Source: Polynucleobacter sp. VK25 (GTDB taxonomy: Bacteria > Pseudomonadota > Gammaproteobacteria > Burkholderiales > Burkholderiaceae). From it: a DNA stretch of 64,000 bases. The stretch spans positions 1 to 64,000 of the forward strand of contig NZ_CP061288.1 in the NCBI RefSeq assembly GCF_018687355.1, given 5' to 3'. Position 1 is the first letter of the stretch, and each line of letters starts with the position of its first letter. Both the position numbers and the translations under genes were made by a program. Positions 1 to 10,871 of this stretch are shown piece after piece. The notes beneath the pieces are model-generated. The model had not been told where the DNA came from. It was given only the letters and a program-made list of their open reading frames with translations, and searched no databases.

Positions 1-11
1 TGGAGCATCGC

Positions 12-17
12 TACAAT
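12..17 (+). promoter_or_regulatory. Candidate -10 box of the dnaA promoter
   Basis: TACAAT lies 15 bases before the dnaA start codon. A matching -35 would fall before the window begins, so only half of the promoter can be seen. If the box is used, the leader is only about 8-10 bases and has no clear Shine-Dalgarno sequence. Confidence 0.4.
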
Positions 18-32
18 GGATCCTCCAAAAAT

Positions 33-1460
33 ATGAGCAACCTACACAATCCCCCCGCCTTGAATTCAATTAGCCCACTGGGATTTTGGGATGATGCTAT
101 TGGCATTTTATCCCGCGAACTGTCACCCCAACAGTTTAAAACATGGATTCAACCCCTTACTTTATTGTCCTTTATTGAGAGTGATGACTTACTAACAATA
201 GGCGCACCCAATCGTTTTAAGTTAGATTGGATTAAAAAGACCTTCGCTGACCGATTCCAAGAGTTGGCCTCCCAATATTTTGGTCGCCCCATTAATGTCG
301 GTTTTACATTGGCGGTGGAAGGTGGCGCTACAAATGTGGCAACACCAACGATCATTGATGAGCCCATACAAAAAGCCGCCTCAGTTGAGGTTGTAGAACC
401 CAGTATCTCGGTTGAAGAAAGCGCTTTTGAGATTGAGGACCACTCGAAGTTAAACCCAAACCTTACTTTTGACACATTTGTAACCGGTAAGGCCAACCAA
501 TTGGCCCGAGCAGCATCAATTCAGGTTGCACACAACCCCGGAACATCCTACAACCCCATGTTTTTATATGGTGGGGTGGGCTTGGGAAAGACCCATTTAA
601 TTCACGCCATTGGTAACCACCTCTTAAAAGAGAAGCCAAATGCCAGAATTCGCTATATCCACGCGGAACAATATGTTTCTGATGTGGTTCGCGCTTACCA
701 ACAAAAGGCTTTTGACCGCTTTAAGCGCTACTACCACTCTTTAGATCTCTTGTTAATTGACGATATTCAATTTTTTAGTGGCAAATCCAGAACTCAAGAA
801 GAGTTTTTCTATGCCTTTGAGGCCTTATTAAGCAATAAAGCACAGGTCATCATCACCAGCGACACCTACCCCAAGGAAATGGCGGGTATTGATGATCGCC
901 TTATTTCTCGTTTTGACTCAGGCCTAACGGTTGCAATAGAGCCGCCCGAACTTGAAATGCGCGTCGCTATTTTGATGAAAAAAGCGATAAGCGAGGGCAT
1001 CCCCATGAGTGAAGATGTTGCCTTCTTTGTGGCTAAACACCTACGTTCCAATGTTCGTGAGCTAGAGGGGGCTTTAAGGAAGATTTTGGCTTACGTGCGC
1101 TTTCATGGTCGCGAGGTAACTATTGAGGTTGCCAGAACAGCACTGAAAGACTTGCTCTCTATTCAAAACCGTCAAATCTCTGTCGAAAACATTCAAAAGG
1201 CGGTTGCTGATTTTTATAGCATTAAGGTGGCTGACATGTATTCTAAAAAGCGTCCGGCCAATATTGCTAGGCCGCGCCAAATCGCGATGTTTATGGCTAA
1301 AGAGCTCACCCAAAAGAGCCTTCCTGAGATAGGTGAGTTGTTTGGCGGCAGAGACCATACAACCGTTTTACACGCCGTTCGGAAGATTGCGGATGAGCGG
1401 GCACATGACGGACAACTAAACCATGAGATTCACGTTATTGAACAAACCTTGAAGGCGTAA
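33..1460 (+). CDS. dnaA: Chromosomal replication initiator protein DnaA
   Basis: DnaA is the AAA+ ATPase that binds DnaA boxes, opens oriC and loads the DnaB helicase. The 475-residue length is normal. Domain I (about 1-90) is the protein-interaction domain, followed by a variable acidic linker (about 95-140). The AAA+ core carries the Walker A motif GGVGLGKT at 180-187 and a Walker B motif, LLIDDIQF. The C-terminal domain IV contains the DnaA-box recognition signature [15 protein letters not shown]. The gene lies directly before oriC and dnaN, the usual order. A DiaA homologue, a known partner of DnaA domain I in E. coli, is encoded at about 30.8 kb in the same window. Confidence 0.99.
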   Translation: MSNLHNPPALNSISPLGFWDDAIGILSRELSPQQFKTWIQPLTLLSFIESDDLLTIGAPNRFKLDWIKKTFADRFQELASQYFGRPINVGFTLAVEGGATNVATPTIIDEPIQKAASVEVVEPSISVEESAFEIEDHSKLNPNLTFDTFVTGKANQLARAASIQVAHNPGTSYNPMFLYGGVGLGKTHLIHAIGNHLLKEKPNARIRYIHAEQYVSDVVRAYQQKAFDRFKRYYHSLDLLLIDDIQFFSGKSRTQEEFFYAFEALLSNKAQVIITSDTYPKEMAGIDDRLISRFDSGLTVAIEPPELEMRVAILMKKAISEGIPMSEDVAFFVAKHLRSNVRELEGALRKILAYVRFHGREVTIEVARTALKDLLSIQNRQISVENIQKAVADFYSIKVADMYSKKRPANIARPRQIAMFMAKELTQKSLPEIGELFGGRDHTTVLHAVRKIADERAHDGQLNHEIHVIEQTLKA

Positions 1461-1723
1461 TTTTTGCCTGTGGATAAGTTTGTGGACAACCCTAGGGATA
1501 AGTTTGGGGATTGGGTGTGGATAAATTGTGGAAAGACTCAGCTTCATGCAAAAATAGGGTGTCGTTTAAAAGTTATCCCCTTTTTATGCAGCGTTTATAC
1601 AAGAGTTTTCCACAGGTTTTTTAGTCTTCAATGTGTTGTTTTAAAAAGGGTTTTTGACTTATCCACGGAATTTCAAACCCTTATTACTATTACTACTAAG
1701 ATATATACAAGGATTTAAAAGCA
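1461..1723. other. oriC: dnaA-dnaN intergenic origin with DnaA boxes
   Basis: This AT-rich gap contains several matches to the DnaA box TTATCCACA. Perfect copies on the minus strand are at 1469-1477 and 1516-1524. One-mismatch copies are at 1481-1489 (minus), 1606-1614 (TTTTCCACA, plus) and 1659-1667 (TTATCCACG, plus). The last box is followed by a triplet run and an AT-rich stretch before dnaN, which fits an unwinding region. The position between dnaA and dnaN is a classic bacterial origin site. An open frame that spans the region is not believed to be a gene. Confidence 0.9.
1681..1698 (-). other. Probable DnaA-trio element of the origin unwinding region
   Basis: Read on the minus strand, this segment is six consecutive triplets, TAG TAG TAA TAG TAA TAA, and all fit the trio pattern (T/A)A(G/A). 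It begins 13 bases after the plus-strand DnaA box at 1659-1667 and is followed by an AT-rich stretch. The box-spacer-trio order matches the basal unwinding system described for Bacillus subtilis, where trios guide the DnaA filament onto one strand. Function here is inferred from the pattern. Confidence 0.7.
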
Positions 1724-2839
1724 ATGCAACTCGTTAACACTTCTCGCGATAGCCTACTAAAACCACTTCAGGTTGTTAGTGGAATTGTTGAACGTAGACA
1801 CACGCTGCCAATTTTGGCAAACCTATTGTTTAAAAAAATAGGTGAGAAAGTTTCATTTATCTCTACAGATATTGAAATCCAAATTACAACCAATGCCAAC
1901 TTCGGTGTTGGTACTGAAGATGTCACCACCACTGTTGCTGCAAGAAAGTTATTAGATATTTTGCGAGCTCTTCCAGAGGGCCCAGTATCTTTAAATCTCA
2001 AAGACAATAAGATGGTGGTTCAAAGCGGCAAGAGTCGTTTCTCTTTGCAAACCTTGTCTGCGACTGAGTTCCCAGTAATGCAAAGTGTTGGTGAGGTGAC
2101 TGCTGCATGGAAGATGTCGCAGAAAAGCTTTCGCCAACTCATTAGCCAAGTTCATTTTTCAATGGCTCAACAAGATATTCGCTATTACCTTAACGGTATG
2201 TTGTTGGTTATTGAAGGCAAGGAAGTGGTCGCTGTTGCAACAGATGGTCATCGCCTTGCTTATTCGCAAGTTGAATTAGCTGAAGCACCATCTGGTTCTG
2301 GTCAAAAACAGGAAATCATTATTCCTCGCAAAACTATTTTAGAGTGCCAGCATTTATTGGAAGATTCTGACGAGTCTTTAGATATCAGTTTGACCGCAAA
2401 TCAAGTGAAGTTTTCTTTTGGTGACATTGAGTTAATTTCAAAACTGGTTGAAGGTAAATTCCCGGACTTCCAAAGAGTTATCCCAAAGGGGCAGAAAAAC
2501 TCATTAGTAGTTGGGCGTGATGCTCTGCAATCTGCTTTGCAACGTGCGGCTATTTTGACGACAGATAAATTTAAAGGTGTCCGTTTTTCTTTATCTCCAA
2601 ATCGAATCACCATCCAATCCACCAATGCTGAGCAAGAAGAGGCTCAAGAGGAAATTGAAACTGATTATGCTGGTGACGCTGTAGAGATTGGTTTTAACGT
2701 CAGCTATTTGCTGGACGTTTTATCAAACCTAAAGAATGAAAAAATTCAAATTAGTTTGGGTGATGCAAACAGTAGTGCTGTGATTACTCTGCCTGGCTCA
2801 GAGAGCTTTAAGTATGTTGTGATGCCAATGCGTATTTAA
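1724..2839 (+). CDS. dnaN: DNA polymerase III sliding clamp, beta subunit
   Basis: This is the ring-shaped processivity clamp that tethers the replicative polymerase and many repair proteins to DNA. At 371 residues it has the normal length for three repeated clamp domains of about 120 residues. It starts MQLVNTSRDSLLKPL and ends with the conserved tail VVMPMRI. It follows oriC directly and precedes gyrB by 11 bases, so the two are probably co-transcribed. The gene has little GC-rich sequence and shows no sign of disruption. Confidence 0.99.
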   Translation: MQLVNTSRDSLLKPLQVVSGIVERRHTLPILANLLFKKIGEKVSFISTDIEIQITTNANFGVGTEDVTTTVAARKLLDILRALPEGPVSLNLKDNKMVVQSGKSRFSLQTLSATEFPVMQSVGEVTAAWKMSQKSFRQLISQVHFSMAQQDIRYYLNGMLLVIEGKEVVAVATDGHRLAYSQVELAEAPSGSGQKQEIIIPRKTILECQHLLEDSDESLDISLTANQVKFSFGDIELISKLVEGKFPDFQRVIPKGQKNSLVVGRDALQSALQRAAILTTDKFKGVRFSLSPNRITIQSTNAEQEEAQEEIETDYAGDAVEIGFNVSYLLDVLSNLKNEKIQISLGDANSSAVITLPGSESFKYVVMPMRI

Positions 2840-2844
2840 CTTAG

Positions 2845-5349
<2,505 letters not shown>

Positions 5350-5351
5350 AA

Positions 5352-5846
5352 ATGGCAAACAAAAAGTTAAAACCACCAAAGGTGGATCGATCTTCTATCG
5401 TTGTTAAATCTTCGCCCATTCACGGCAAGGGCGTCTTTGTTGCAAAGCCAATTAAAAAAGGCCAGGCAATCATTGAGTACAAGGGTGAGCGCATTAGTTG
5501 GAAGTTGGCAGAAAAGCGCCACCCACACGATCCCAAGGACCCAAACCACACCTTCTATTTTTCATTGGAAGATGGCCGTGTAATTGATGCAAAGTACGGC
5601 GGCAATGCAGCCCGCTGGATTAATCATTCCTGCAAACCCATTTGCGAAACTCGTGAAGACAGCTTTAATGGCGAGCCAAGAGTTTTTATTTATGCAAAAC
5701 GCGCCCTTAAGGTTGGGGAAGAGTTGTTTTACGACTATTCACTTGATATTGAAGGCAGGATCACCAAGCAAATGAAAAAAGACTACGAGTGTCGTTGTGG
5801 GGCGAAAAAATGCCGCGGTACCATGCTTGCAACCAAAGATAAGTAA
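5352..5846 (+). CDS. SET-domain protein-lysine methyltransferase-like protein
   Basis: The 164-residue protein is essentially a stand-alone SET domain, the fold that moves methyl groups from S-adenosylmethionine to lysine side chains. It has an early G-K-G-V-F segment (after SSPIHG), the core motif WINHSC at 89-94, the catalytic YDY motif at 127-129, and a post-SET cysteine cluster with C147, C149 and C154 that usually binds zinc together with the NHSC cysteine. All hallmark residues are present, so it is probably active, but the substrate is unknown. It starts two bases after the gyrB stop codon and lacks its own promoter space, so it is likely co-transcribed with gyrB. Confidence 0.88.
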   Translation: MANKKLKPPKVDRSSIVVKSSPIHGKGVFVAKPIKKGQAIIEYKGERISWKLAEKRHPHDPKDPNHTFYFSLEDGRVIDAKYGGNAARWINHSCKPICETREDSFNGEPRVFIYAKRALKVGEELFYDYSLDIEGRITKQMKKDYECRCGAKKCRGTMLATKDK

Positions 5847-5858
5847 AAAATAATTTTC

Positions 5859-6077
5859 ATGTTGTTTGTAACAATCCAAGAGTTAGAGGCTGCCATCAAT
5901 TACTGGCGCAGTCAGTCTCCATCAGAGGGCGATGAATTGCGAATCTGTCCGGAGGCGTCAGCTCTAGCCAAGCCATACGCACTCATGATTGTGCAGGGCG
6001 CTCAGCGGGTGCCTGTGGATGTTTTGGATGAGCTGGCACGATCAGCGATTCAACAATTTCAAAAAATCTCTCAATAG
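5859..6077 (+). CDS. Small DUF3717-like protein of unknown function
   Basis: This 72-residue protein begins with a segment resembling TIQELEAAINYWRSQSP followed by a GDELRICPEA motif, which I recognise as the DUF3717 family of Burkholderiales. Family membership is from memory. There is no signal peptide or membrane segment. The predicted content is mostly helical with one conserved cysteine. It follows the SET-domain gene by 12 bases on the same strand and probably belongs to the same transcript. No function is known to me. Confidence 0.7.
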   Translation: MLFVTIQELEAAINYWRSQSPSEGDELRICPEASALAKPYALMIVQGAQRVPVDVLDELARSAIQQFQKISQ

Positions 6078-6178
6078 TTTTCTTTGGTCACCCTGCATTT
6101 TTTAGGGTAATTGCTATATATAGCCCAGCTATCTTGGGGTATTCTCATATTCTTGCTCCCAAGTAGGGGGTAGAGGGT

Positions 6179-6946
6179 ATGAGATTGCAAGAAACAATAT
6201 TAAAAACAATTGGACTGGGAAAATCATTTAAGGGGTTTTCTGCGGTTACCGATGTGAATCTAGATGTCACTCGTGGAACTATTCATGCTTTGATTGGTCC
6301 CAATGGGGCGGGCAAGACTACCTGCTTCAATTTGCTAACGAAGTTCTTGGAGCCCAGTAGCGGTCAAATCCTGTTTAATGGTTTAGACATTACAAATGAG
6401 GCTCCCGCACAAATTGCCCGTCGGGGCGTGATTCGCTCTTTCCAAATTTCTGCGGTGTTCCCACATTTAACGGTTATCGAAAATGTTCGTGTTGCACTGC
6501 AACGAGGTTTGGGCACCGAGTTTCATTTCTGGAAATCCGGTGACTCACTCAATGTGCTTAATGAGCGCGCTTTAGAGCTTCTCCATGAGGTTGGTTTAGA
6601 GGACTTCGCCAACGAGGAAACCCTGAATCTTGCTTATGGTCGAAAAAGGGCGCTCGAGATCGCCACTACCTTGGCTATGGAGCCTGAATTGATGCTTTTG
6701 GATGAGCCAACACAAGGTATGGGCCACGAGGATGTAGAGCGTGTAACGGAGTTGATTGATCGGGTAGCCAAGGGCCGCACCATTTTGATGGTTGAGCACA
6801 ATATGAAGGTGGTTTCTTCGATTGCCGATCGAATTACGGTTTTGCAGCGAGGCTCAGTTCTGGCAGAGGGTTCGTATCACGAGGTTTCAAACAACCCGTT
6901 GGTTGTTGAGGCGTATATGGGAAGCCATGGGGGAGACAACCTATGA
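6179..6946 (+). CDS. livG: Branched-chain amino acid/amide-type ABC transporter ATPase 1 (LivG type)
   Basis: This is one of two ATPases that power a HAAT-family importer for branched-chain amino acids, amides, urea or related substrates. The 255-residue protein has Walker A GPNGAGKT at 40-47, the LivG-type signature LAYGRKRALEIA in place of LSGGQ, Walker B LMLLDEPTQGM, and an H-loop in MVEHNMK. It overlaps the second ATPase gene by four bases (ATGA), a sign of coupled translation. The start ATG at 6179 follows a purine-rich GTAGAGGGT stretch. The substrate cannot be fixed from the ATPase. Confidence 0.93.
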   Translation: MRLQETILKTIGLGKSFKGFSAVTDVNLDVTRGTIHALIGPNGAGKTTCFNLLTKFLEPSSGQILFNGLDITNEAPAQIARRGVIRSFQISAVFPHLTVIENVRVALQRGLGTEFHFWKSGDSLNVLNERALELLHEVGLEDFANEETLNLAYGRKRALEIATTLAMEPELMLLDEPTQGMGHEDVERVTELIDRVAKGRTILMVEHNMKVVSSIADRITVLQRGSVLAEGSYHEVSNNPLVVEAYMGSHGGDNL

Positions 6947-7647
6947 GCACTATGGCGCTAGAGGTTAAAAATTTAGAGTCTTGGTATGGTGAGTCCCATA
7001 TTTTGCATGGTGTGAATTTTGCCGTGCGTGATGGCGAGGTTGTTACTTTGTTGGGTAGAAATGGCGCCGGGCGAAGCACCATTCTAAAAACCATCTTGGG
7101 CTTAACTAGCAAGAGAACAGGGTCTGTAGAGGTTTATGGTACGGAGACCATCTCTACACCTACCTACAAGATTGCTCGCTTGGGTGTCGGTTTTTGTCCT
7201 GAAGAGCGTGGAATTTTTGCAAGCCTAAGCGCTGAAGAAAACTTATTGCTTTTGCCGGAAATTGCTCCTGGCGGCATGGGATTGGATGAGATTTATGAAA
7301 TGTTCCCAAACCTTTACGAGAGAAGAAATAGCCCTGGCACACGCTTATCGGGAGGTGAGCAGCAAATGCTTGCAATGGCGCGGATCTTAAGAACTGGCGC
7401 CAAGCTGCTGTTGTTGGATGAGATTACTGAGGGCTTGGCCCCAGTGATTGTCCAGAAGCTCGGTGAGGTAGTTACCAGCTTGCGCAATAAAGGTTTCACG
7501 ATTGTGTTGGTCGAGCAGAATTTCCGTTTTGCAGCACCCTTGGCCGATCGCCATTATGTTGTTGAGCATGGAAATGTGGTTGAGGTTGTAAATCAAAGTG
7601 AGCTTGCTGAAAAAGCAACTTTATTAAATGAGTATCTTGGTGTTTAG
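6943..7647 (+). CDS. livF: Branched-chain amino acid/amide-type ABC transporter ATPase 2 (LivF type)
   Basis: The 234-residue LivF-type ATPase is the partner of the preceding LivG-type subunit. It has LSGGEQQMLAMAR as signature, LLLDEITEGLAP as Walker B region and LVEQNF as H-loop. The Walker A motif reads GRNGAGRST at 38-46, so the usual catalytic lysine is arginine (R44, codon CGA). The other motifs are intact. I recall arginine at this position in other betaproteobacterial LivF-like proteins, so this is probably a subfamily trait and not decay. A binding-protein gene follows after 22 bases. Confidence 0.92.
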   Translation: MSTMALEVKNLESWYGESHILHGVNFAVRDGEVVTLLGRNGAGRSTILKTILGLTSKRTGSVEVYGTETISTPTYKIARLGVGFCPEERGIFASLSAEENLLLLPEIAPGGMGLDEIYEMFPNLYERRNSPGTRLSGGEQQMLAMARILRTGAKLLLLDEITEGLAPVIVQKLGEVVTSLRNKGFTIVLVEQNFRFAAPLADRHYVVEHGNVVEVVNQSELAEKATLLNEYLGV

Positions 7648-7669
7648 TGGATTTCTATAGGAGACGGTA

Positions 7670-8896
7670 ATGAAGTTAAAGCAAATAACCGCATGTCTGG
7701 TTGCGGCCACCATGTTTGGTTCAAACCCAGCCTTTGCGCAAAGTGGATCAAAAGTAAGTGGTGATGTTGTAAAGATTGGTGTGTTAACCGACCTTTCTTC
7801 AACATACTCTGATTTGGCTGGTCCCGGTGCAGTCATTGCAGCAAAGATGGCAATTGCCGACTTTTCCAAAGACGGAACAGTTATTGGAAAGAAGATTGAG
7901 CTTGTAAGCGCCGACCACCAAAACAAGGCGGACATCGCTGCAAACAAGGCGCGCGAATGGTACGACAAAGACGGTGTGGATGTGATTGTTGAGTTGGTTT
8001 CAACCAACGTAGCCTTGGCTGTGATGGAAGTTGCCGAACAAAAGAACAAAATTACTTTGGTTTCTGGCGCAGCCTCTTTACCAATTACCAATGAGAAATG
8101 TACTGCTAATAACGTCCATTGGACCTATGACACTTATGCGCTTTCAAACGGTACAGCTAAGGCTGTTGTAAAGCAGGGCAAAAAGAATTGGTACTTTATT
8201 ACCGCTGACTATGCTTTCGGCGCGGCATTGGAGAAGGATTCAACCAACGTTGTGACTGCTAACGGTGGCAAGGTGTTGGGCACCAGTAAACACCCATTCC
8301 CAAACAGCGACTTTTCTTCTTACCTCCTAAAGGCCCAGGCTAGCGGAGCGGATGTGGTTGCTTTAGCAAATGCTGGACAAGACACAATCAACAGCGTCAA
8401 GCAAGCATCTGAGTTTGGAATTAACAAAAAGCAAACCGTTGTTCCTTTGCTAATGTTTATCTCCGACGTGCACTCTTTGGGTCTGCCTGCGGCACAAGGT
8501 ATGTACCTCACAGAGGGTTTCTATTGGGATAAAGATGACAAGACTCGCGCCTTTGCTAAGCGTTTTATTTTGCAACATAAGCGTATGCCAACCAGCGTTC
8601 AGGCTGGTGTTTATTCATCCGTTTTGGCGTACTTAAGCGCTGTGCAAAAAGCTGGAACTGACGACACGCAGGCTGTAATGAAGGCTTTGAAATCTACCAA
8701 CATTGATGACGGCCTCTTCAAAGGCAAGATTCGTGCCGACGGTAAGTTTGAGCACGACATGTATTTGTTAGAAGTTAAGAAGCCCTCAGAGTCTACAAGC
8801 CCATGGGACTATTACAACGTTAAGGCTGTGATTCCTGCTGCCGAAGCAACACAACCACTTTCATTGTCACGATGCAAGCTGGTTACTAACAAGTAA
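7670..8896 (+). CDS. Periplasmic substrate-binding protein of the ABC transporter (type I fold)
   Basis: This 408-residue protein captures the substrate in the periplasm and delivers it to the membrane permeases. A signal peptide spans residues 1-23, with probable cleavage after AFA before Q24. The mature part is a Leu/Ile/Val-binding type I fold that starts VVKIGVLTDLSS and contains the typical AGPGAVIAAKMAI-like stretch. A Shine-Dalgarno AGGAGA precedes the ATG. The gene sits between the ATPase pair and the permease pair. The substrate could be amino acids, short amides or urea; nothing in the sequence decides this. Confidence 0.9.
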   Translation: MKLKQITACLVAATMFGSNPAFAQSGSKVSGDVVKIGVLTDLSSTYSDLAGPGAVIAAKMAIADFSKDGTVIGKKIELVSADHQNKADIAANKAREWYDKDGVDVIVELVSTNVALAVMEVAEQKNKITLVSGAASLPITNEKCTANNVHWTYDTYALSNGTAKAVVKQGKKNWYFITADYAFGAALEKDSTNVVTANGGKVLGTSKHPFPNSDFSSYLLKAQASGADVVALANAGQDTINSVKQASEFGINKKQTVVPLLMFISDVHSLGLPAAQGMYLTEGFYWDKDDKTRAFAKRFILQHKRMPTSVQAGVYSSVLAYLSAVQKAGTDDTQAVMKALKSTNIDDGLFKGKIRADGKFEHDMYLLEVKKPSESTSPWDYYNVKAVIPAAEATQPLSLSRCKLVTNK

Positions 8897-8912
8897 TTGA
8901 TCTCTATCTAGT

Positions 8913-9833
8913 ATGTTTGAACTTCTTGGAATTACCCCTCAAGGGCTGGTCGCCCAGCTCTTGGTGGGGCTTATTAATGGCTCGTTTTACGCCATATTGA
9001 GCTTGGGATTGGCCATCATTTTTGGCCTTCTCAACATCATTAATTTTGCACATGGTGCTCAATACACCATGGGTGCATTTGTTGCCTGGATTGGCTTAAC
9101 TCAGATTAGCCAATGGCTCGGCTTCCCAGAGTTGTCTATCAATTATTGGTTTGCCCTTATTGTTGTCCCGCTGGTGCTGGCGGGATTTGGACTTATTCTT
9201 GAGCGGACGATGCTTCGTCGCCTCTATCACCTCGACCATTTATATGGCTTGTTGTTAACGTTTGGTTTGGCTTTAATTATTGAAGGTATGTTCCGTCATT
9301 GGTATGGAATTTCAGGTGAGAGCTACCCGGCTCCAGAGATTTTGCAGGGTGCGATTCCTCTTGAGTCTCTTGGCATCATCTTGCCAAAGTATCGTGTATG
9401 GGTTGTGGTGATTTCCCTGGTGGTTTGCTTCTCCACTTGGTATGTCATTGAGAGAACAAAATTAGGCGCTTATCTGCGCGCTGGAACTGAAAACCCAAAA
9501 TTGCTGCAAGCTTTTGGTATTAATGTTCCTTTGATGATTTCCTTGGCCTACGCTTATGGCGTTGGTCTAGCGGGTTTTGCTGGTGTGTTGGCGGCCCCAA
9601 TTTTCCAAGTAAATCCACTGATGGGTTCTAACCTCATCATCGTTGTTTTTGCTGTAGTGGTGATTGGCGGTATGGGCTCTATCATGGGCGCCATTCTGAC
9701 TGGTTTAGGTTTAGGCCTTGTTGAGGGCCTTACTAAAGTCTTTTACCCAGAGGCTTCTGGTGTTGTGATTTTTGTGATCATGGCAATTGTTTTATTGATT
9801 CGTCCTGCTGGACTGTTTGGGCGGGAGAAATAA
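8913..9833 (+). CDS. livH: ABC transporter permease (LivH type)
   Basis: The 306-residue integral membrane protein forms one half of the importer channel. It has about eight hydrophobic segments, the typical N-terminal LINGSFYAILSLGLAIIFG helix, the LNIINFAHGA motif, and the cytoplasmic loop region TENPKLLQAFGIN that contacts the ATPases. The conserved MGSIMGAI segment lies near the C-terminus. It is two bases from the next permease gene, so translation is probably coupled. Confidence 0.93.
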   Translation: MFELLGITPQGLVAQLLVGLINGSFYAILSLGLAIIFGLLNIINFAHGAQYTMGAFVAWIGLTQISQWLGFPELSINYWFALIVVPLVLAGFGLILERTMLRRLYHLDHLYGLLLTFGLALIIEGMFRHWYGISGESYPAPEILQGAIPLESLGIILPKYRVWVVVISLVVCFSTWYVIERTKLGAYLRAGTENPKLLQAFGINVPLMISLAYAYGVGLAGFAGVLAAPIFQVNPLMGSNLIIVVFAVVVIGGMGSIMGAILTGLGLGLVEGLTKVFYPEASGVVIFVIMAIVLLIRPAGLFGREK

Positions 9834-9835
9834 AC

Positions 9836-10765
9836 ATGAACCCAAAAACAAAATTGCTTTACGGCATCCTGGTTCTGATTGCTTTGCTATTGCCGTTCCA
9901 GGACTTCATCTATCTAGTATTTGCAATGAAGGTGTTGTGTTTCGCCCTTTTTGCTTGCGCATTTAATTTGTTACTCGGCTTTACTGGCCTACTGTCTTTT
10001 GGGCATGCGGCTTTTTTTGGAACCGCCGCTTACATTACCGCCTATCTTTGTAAAGAGGCGGGCCTTTCCCCTGAGTTGGGCATTGTGCTTGGTGTTCTTG
10101 GCTCCGGCGTTCTTGGGTTCTTAATAGGCTCGTTGGCTATACGCAGACAGGGTATTTATTTTGCGATGGTGACTTTAGCCCTTTCGCAAATGGTTTACTT
10201 CTTAGCGGTCCAACTTCCGTTCACTGGCGGTGAAGATGGAATTCAAGGTGTGCCACGCGGCATGTTGTTTGGTCTAATCGACTTAAAAAATGACGTTGCC
10301 ATGTATTACTTTGTTTTAGCTGTCTTCCTCTTCGGCTTTGCTGTAATCATGCGCGCAGTGCATTCCCCATTTGGTCAGGTTCTTAAGGCAATTCGTGAGA
10401 ATGAGCCCCGTGCCATTTCTTTGGGATACGATGTTGATCGATTCAAGTTAATGTCTTTTGTCATTTCTGCCGCCCTTTCAGGCTTGGCTGGATCCATGAA
10501 ATCTCTGGTATTCCAATTGGCAACCTTGACCGATGTTCATTGGCATATGTCAGGTGAGGTTGTGTTGATGACTTTGCTTGGTGGCATGGGAACCATCCTT
10601 GGACCTGTAGTTGGCGCCGGTATTGTTGTTGGGCTACAAAACTATTTAGCAAACATTGGTTCTTGGAGCACGATTGCAACGGGATTCATTTTTGTGATTT
10701 GTGTTTTAGCGTTCCGTCGTGGCGTTGTAGGTGAAATTGCTGCGCACTATAAAAACAAAAACTAA
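9836..10765 (+). CDS. livM: ABC transporter permease (LivM type)
   Basis: This 309-residue integral membrane protein is the second channel subunit. It shows the LivM hallmarks GLLSFGHAAFFG near residue 50 and the coupling-loop motif AIRENEPRAISLGYD. Several hydrophobic helices span the protein and the C-terminus ends shortly after a basic stretch. It is the last gene of the transporter operon. A strong hairpin follows about 30 bases downstream. Gene order here is GF-binding protein-HM, unlike the K-H-M-G-F order of E. coli. Confidence 0.92.
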   Translation: MNPKTKLLYGILVLIALLLPFQDFIYLVFAMKVLCFALFACAFNLLLGFTGLLSFGHAAFFGTAAYITAYLCKEAGLSPELGIVLGVLGSGVLGFLIGSLAIRRQGIYFAMVTLALSQMVYFLAVQLPFTGGEDGIQGVPRGMLFGLIDLKNDVAMYYFVLAVFLFGFAVIMRAVHSPFGQVLKAIRENEPRAISLGYDVDRFKLMSFVISAALSGLAGSMKSLVFQLATLTDVHWHMSGEVVLMTLLGGMGTILGPVVGAGIVVGLQNYLANIGSWSTIATGFIFVICVLAFRRGVVGEIAAHYKNKN

Positions 10766-10797
10766 GGTTTTGTTTTTCCTTTTATTATTTGATTTTT

Positions 10798-10822
10798 AGG
10801 GTGGCGCGAAAAGCGCCACCCT
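10798..10822 (+). terminator. Intrinsic terminator after the ABC transporter operon
   Basis: A perfect 10-base stem, AGGGTGGCGC paired with GCGCCACCCT, encloses a GAAAA loop. The downstream tract is only modestly T-rich (CATTTAATT), so it may also work as an mRNA 3' end protector. Confidence 0.8.
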
Positions 10823-10871
10823 CATTTAATTAAAAGAGACTCTTATCGAATTTTCAATTTTCATTTGGCCA

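Noticed and set aside
1464..1718. An 84-codon frame between dnaA and dnaN
   Set aside because: It begins with TTG in the dnaA end region, lies over DnaA boxes and the unwinding element and has no family similarity; the region is oriC.
6113..6124. The palindrome GCTATATATAGC upstream of the ABC transporter operon
   Set aside because: A short AT palindrome that could be an operator or part of a promoter, but I could not pair it with a convincing -35/-10 set or a known regulator.
10751..10777. A-rich/T-rich inverted repeat at the end of livM
   Set aside because: Mostly A-T runs with a mismatch; likely low-complexity chance pairing. The GC-rich hairpin at 10798 is the better terminator.
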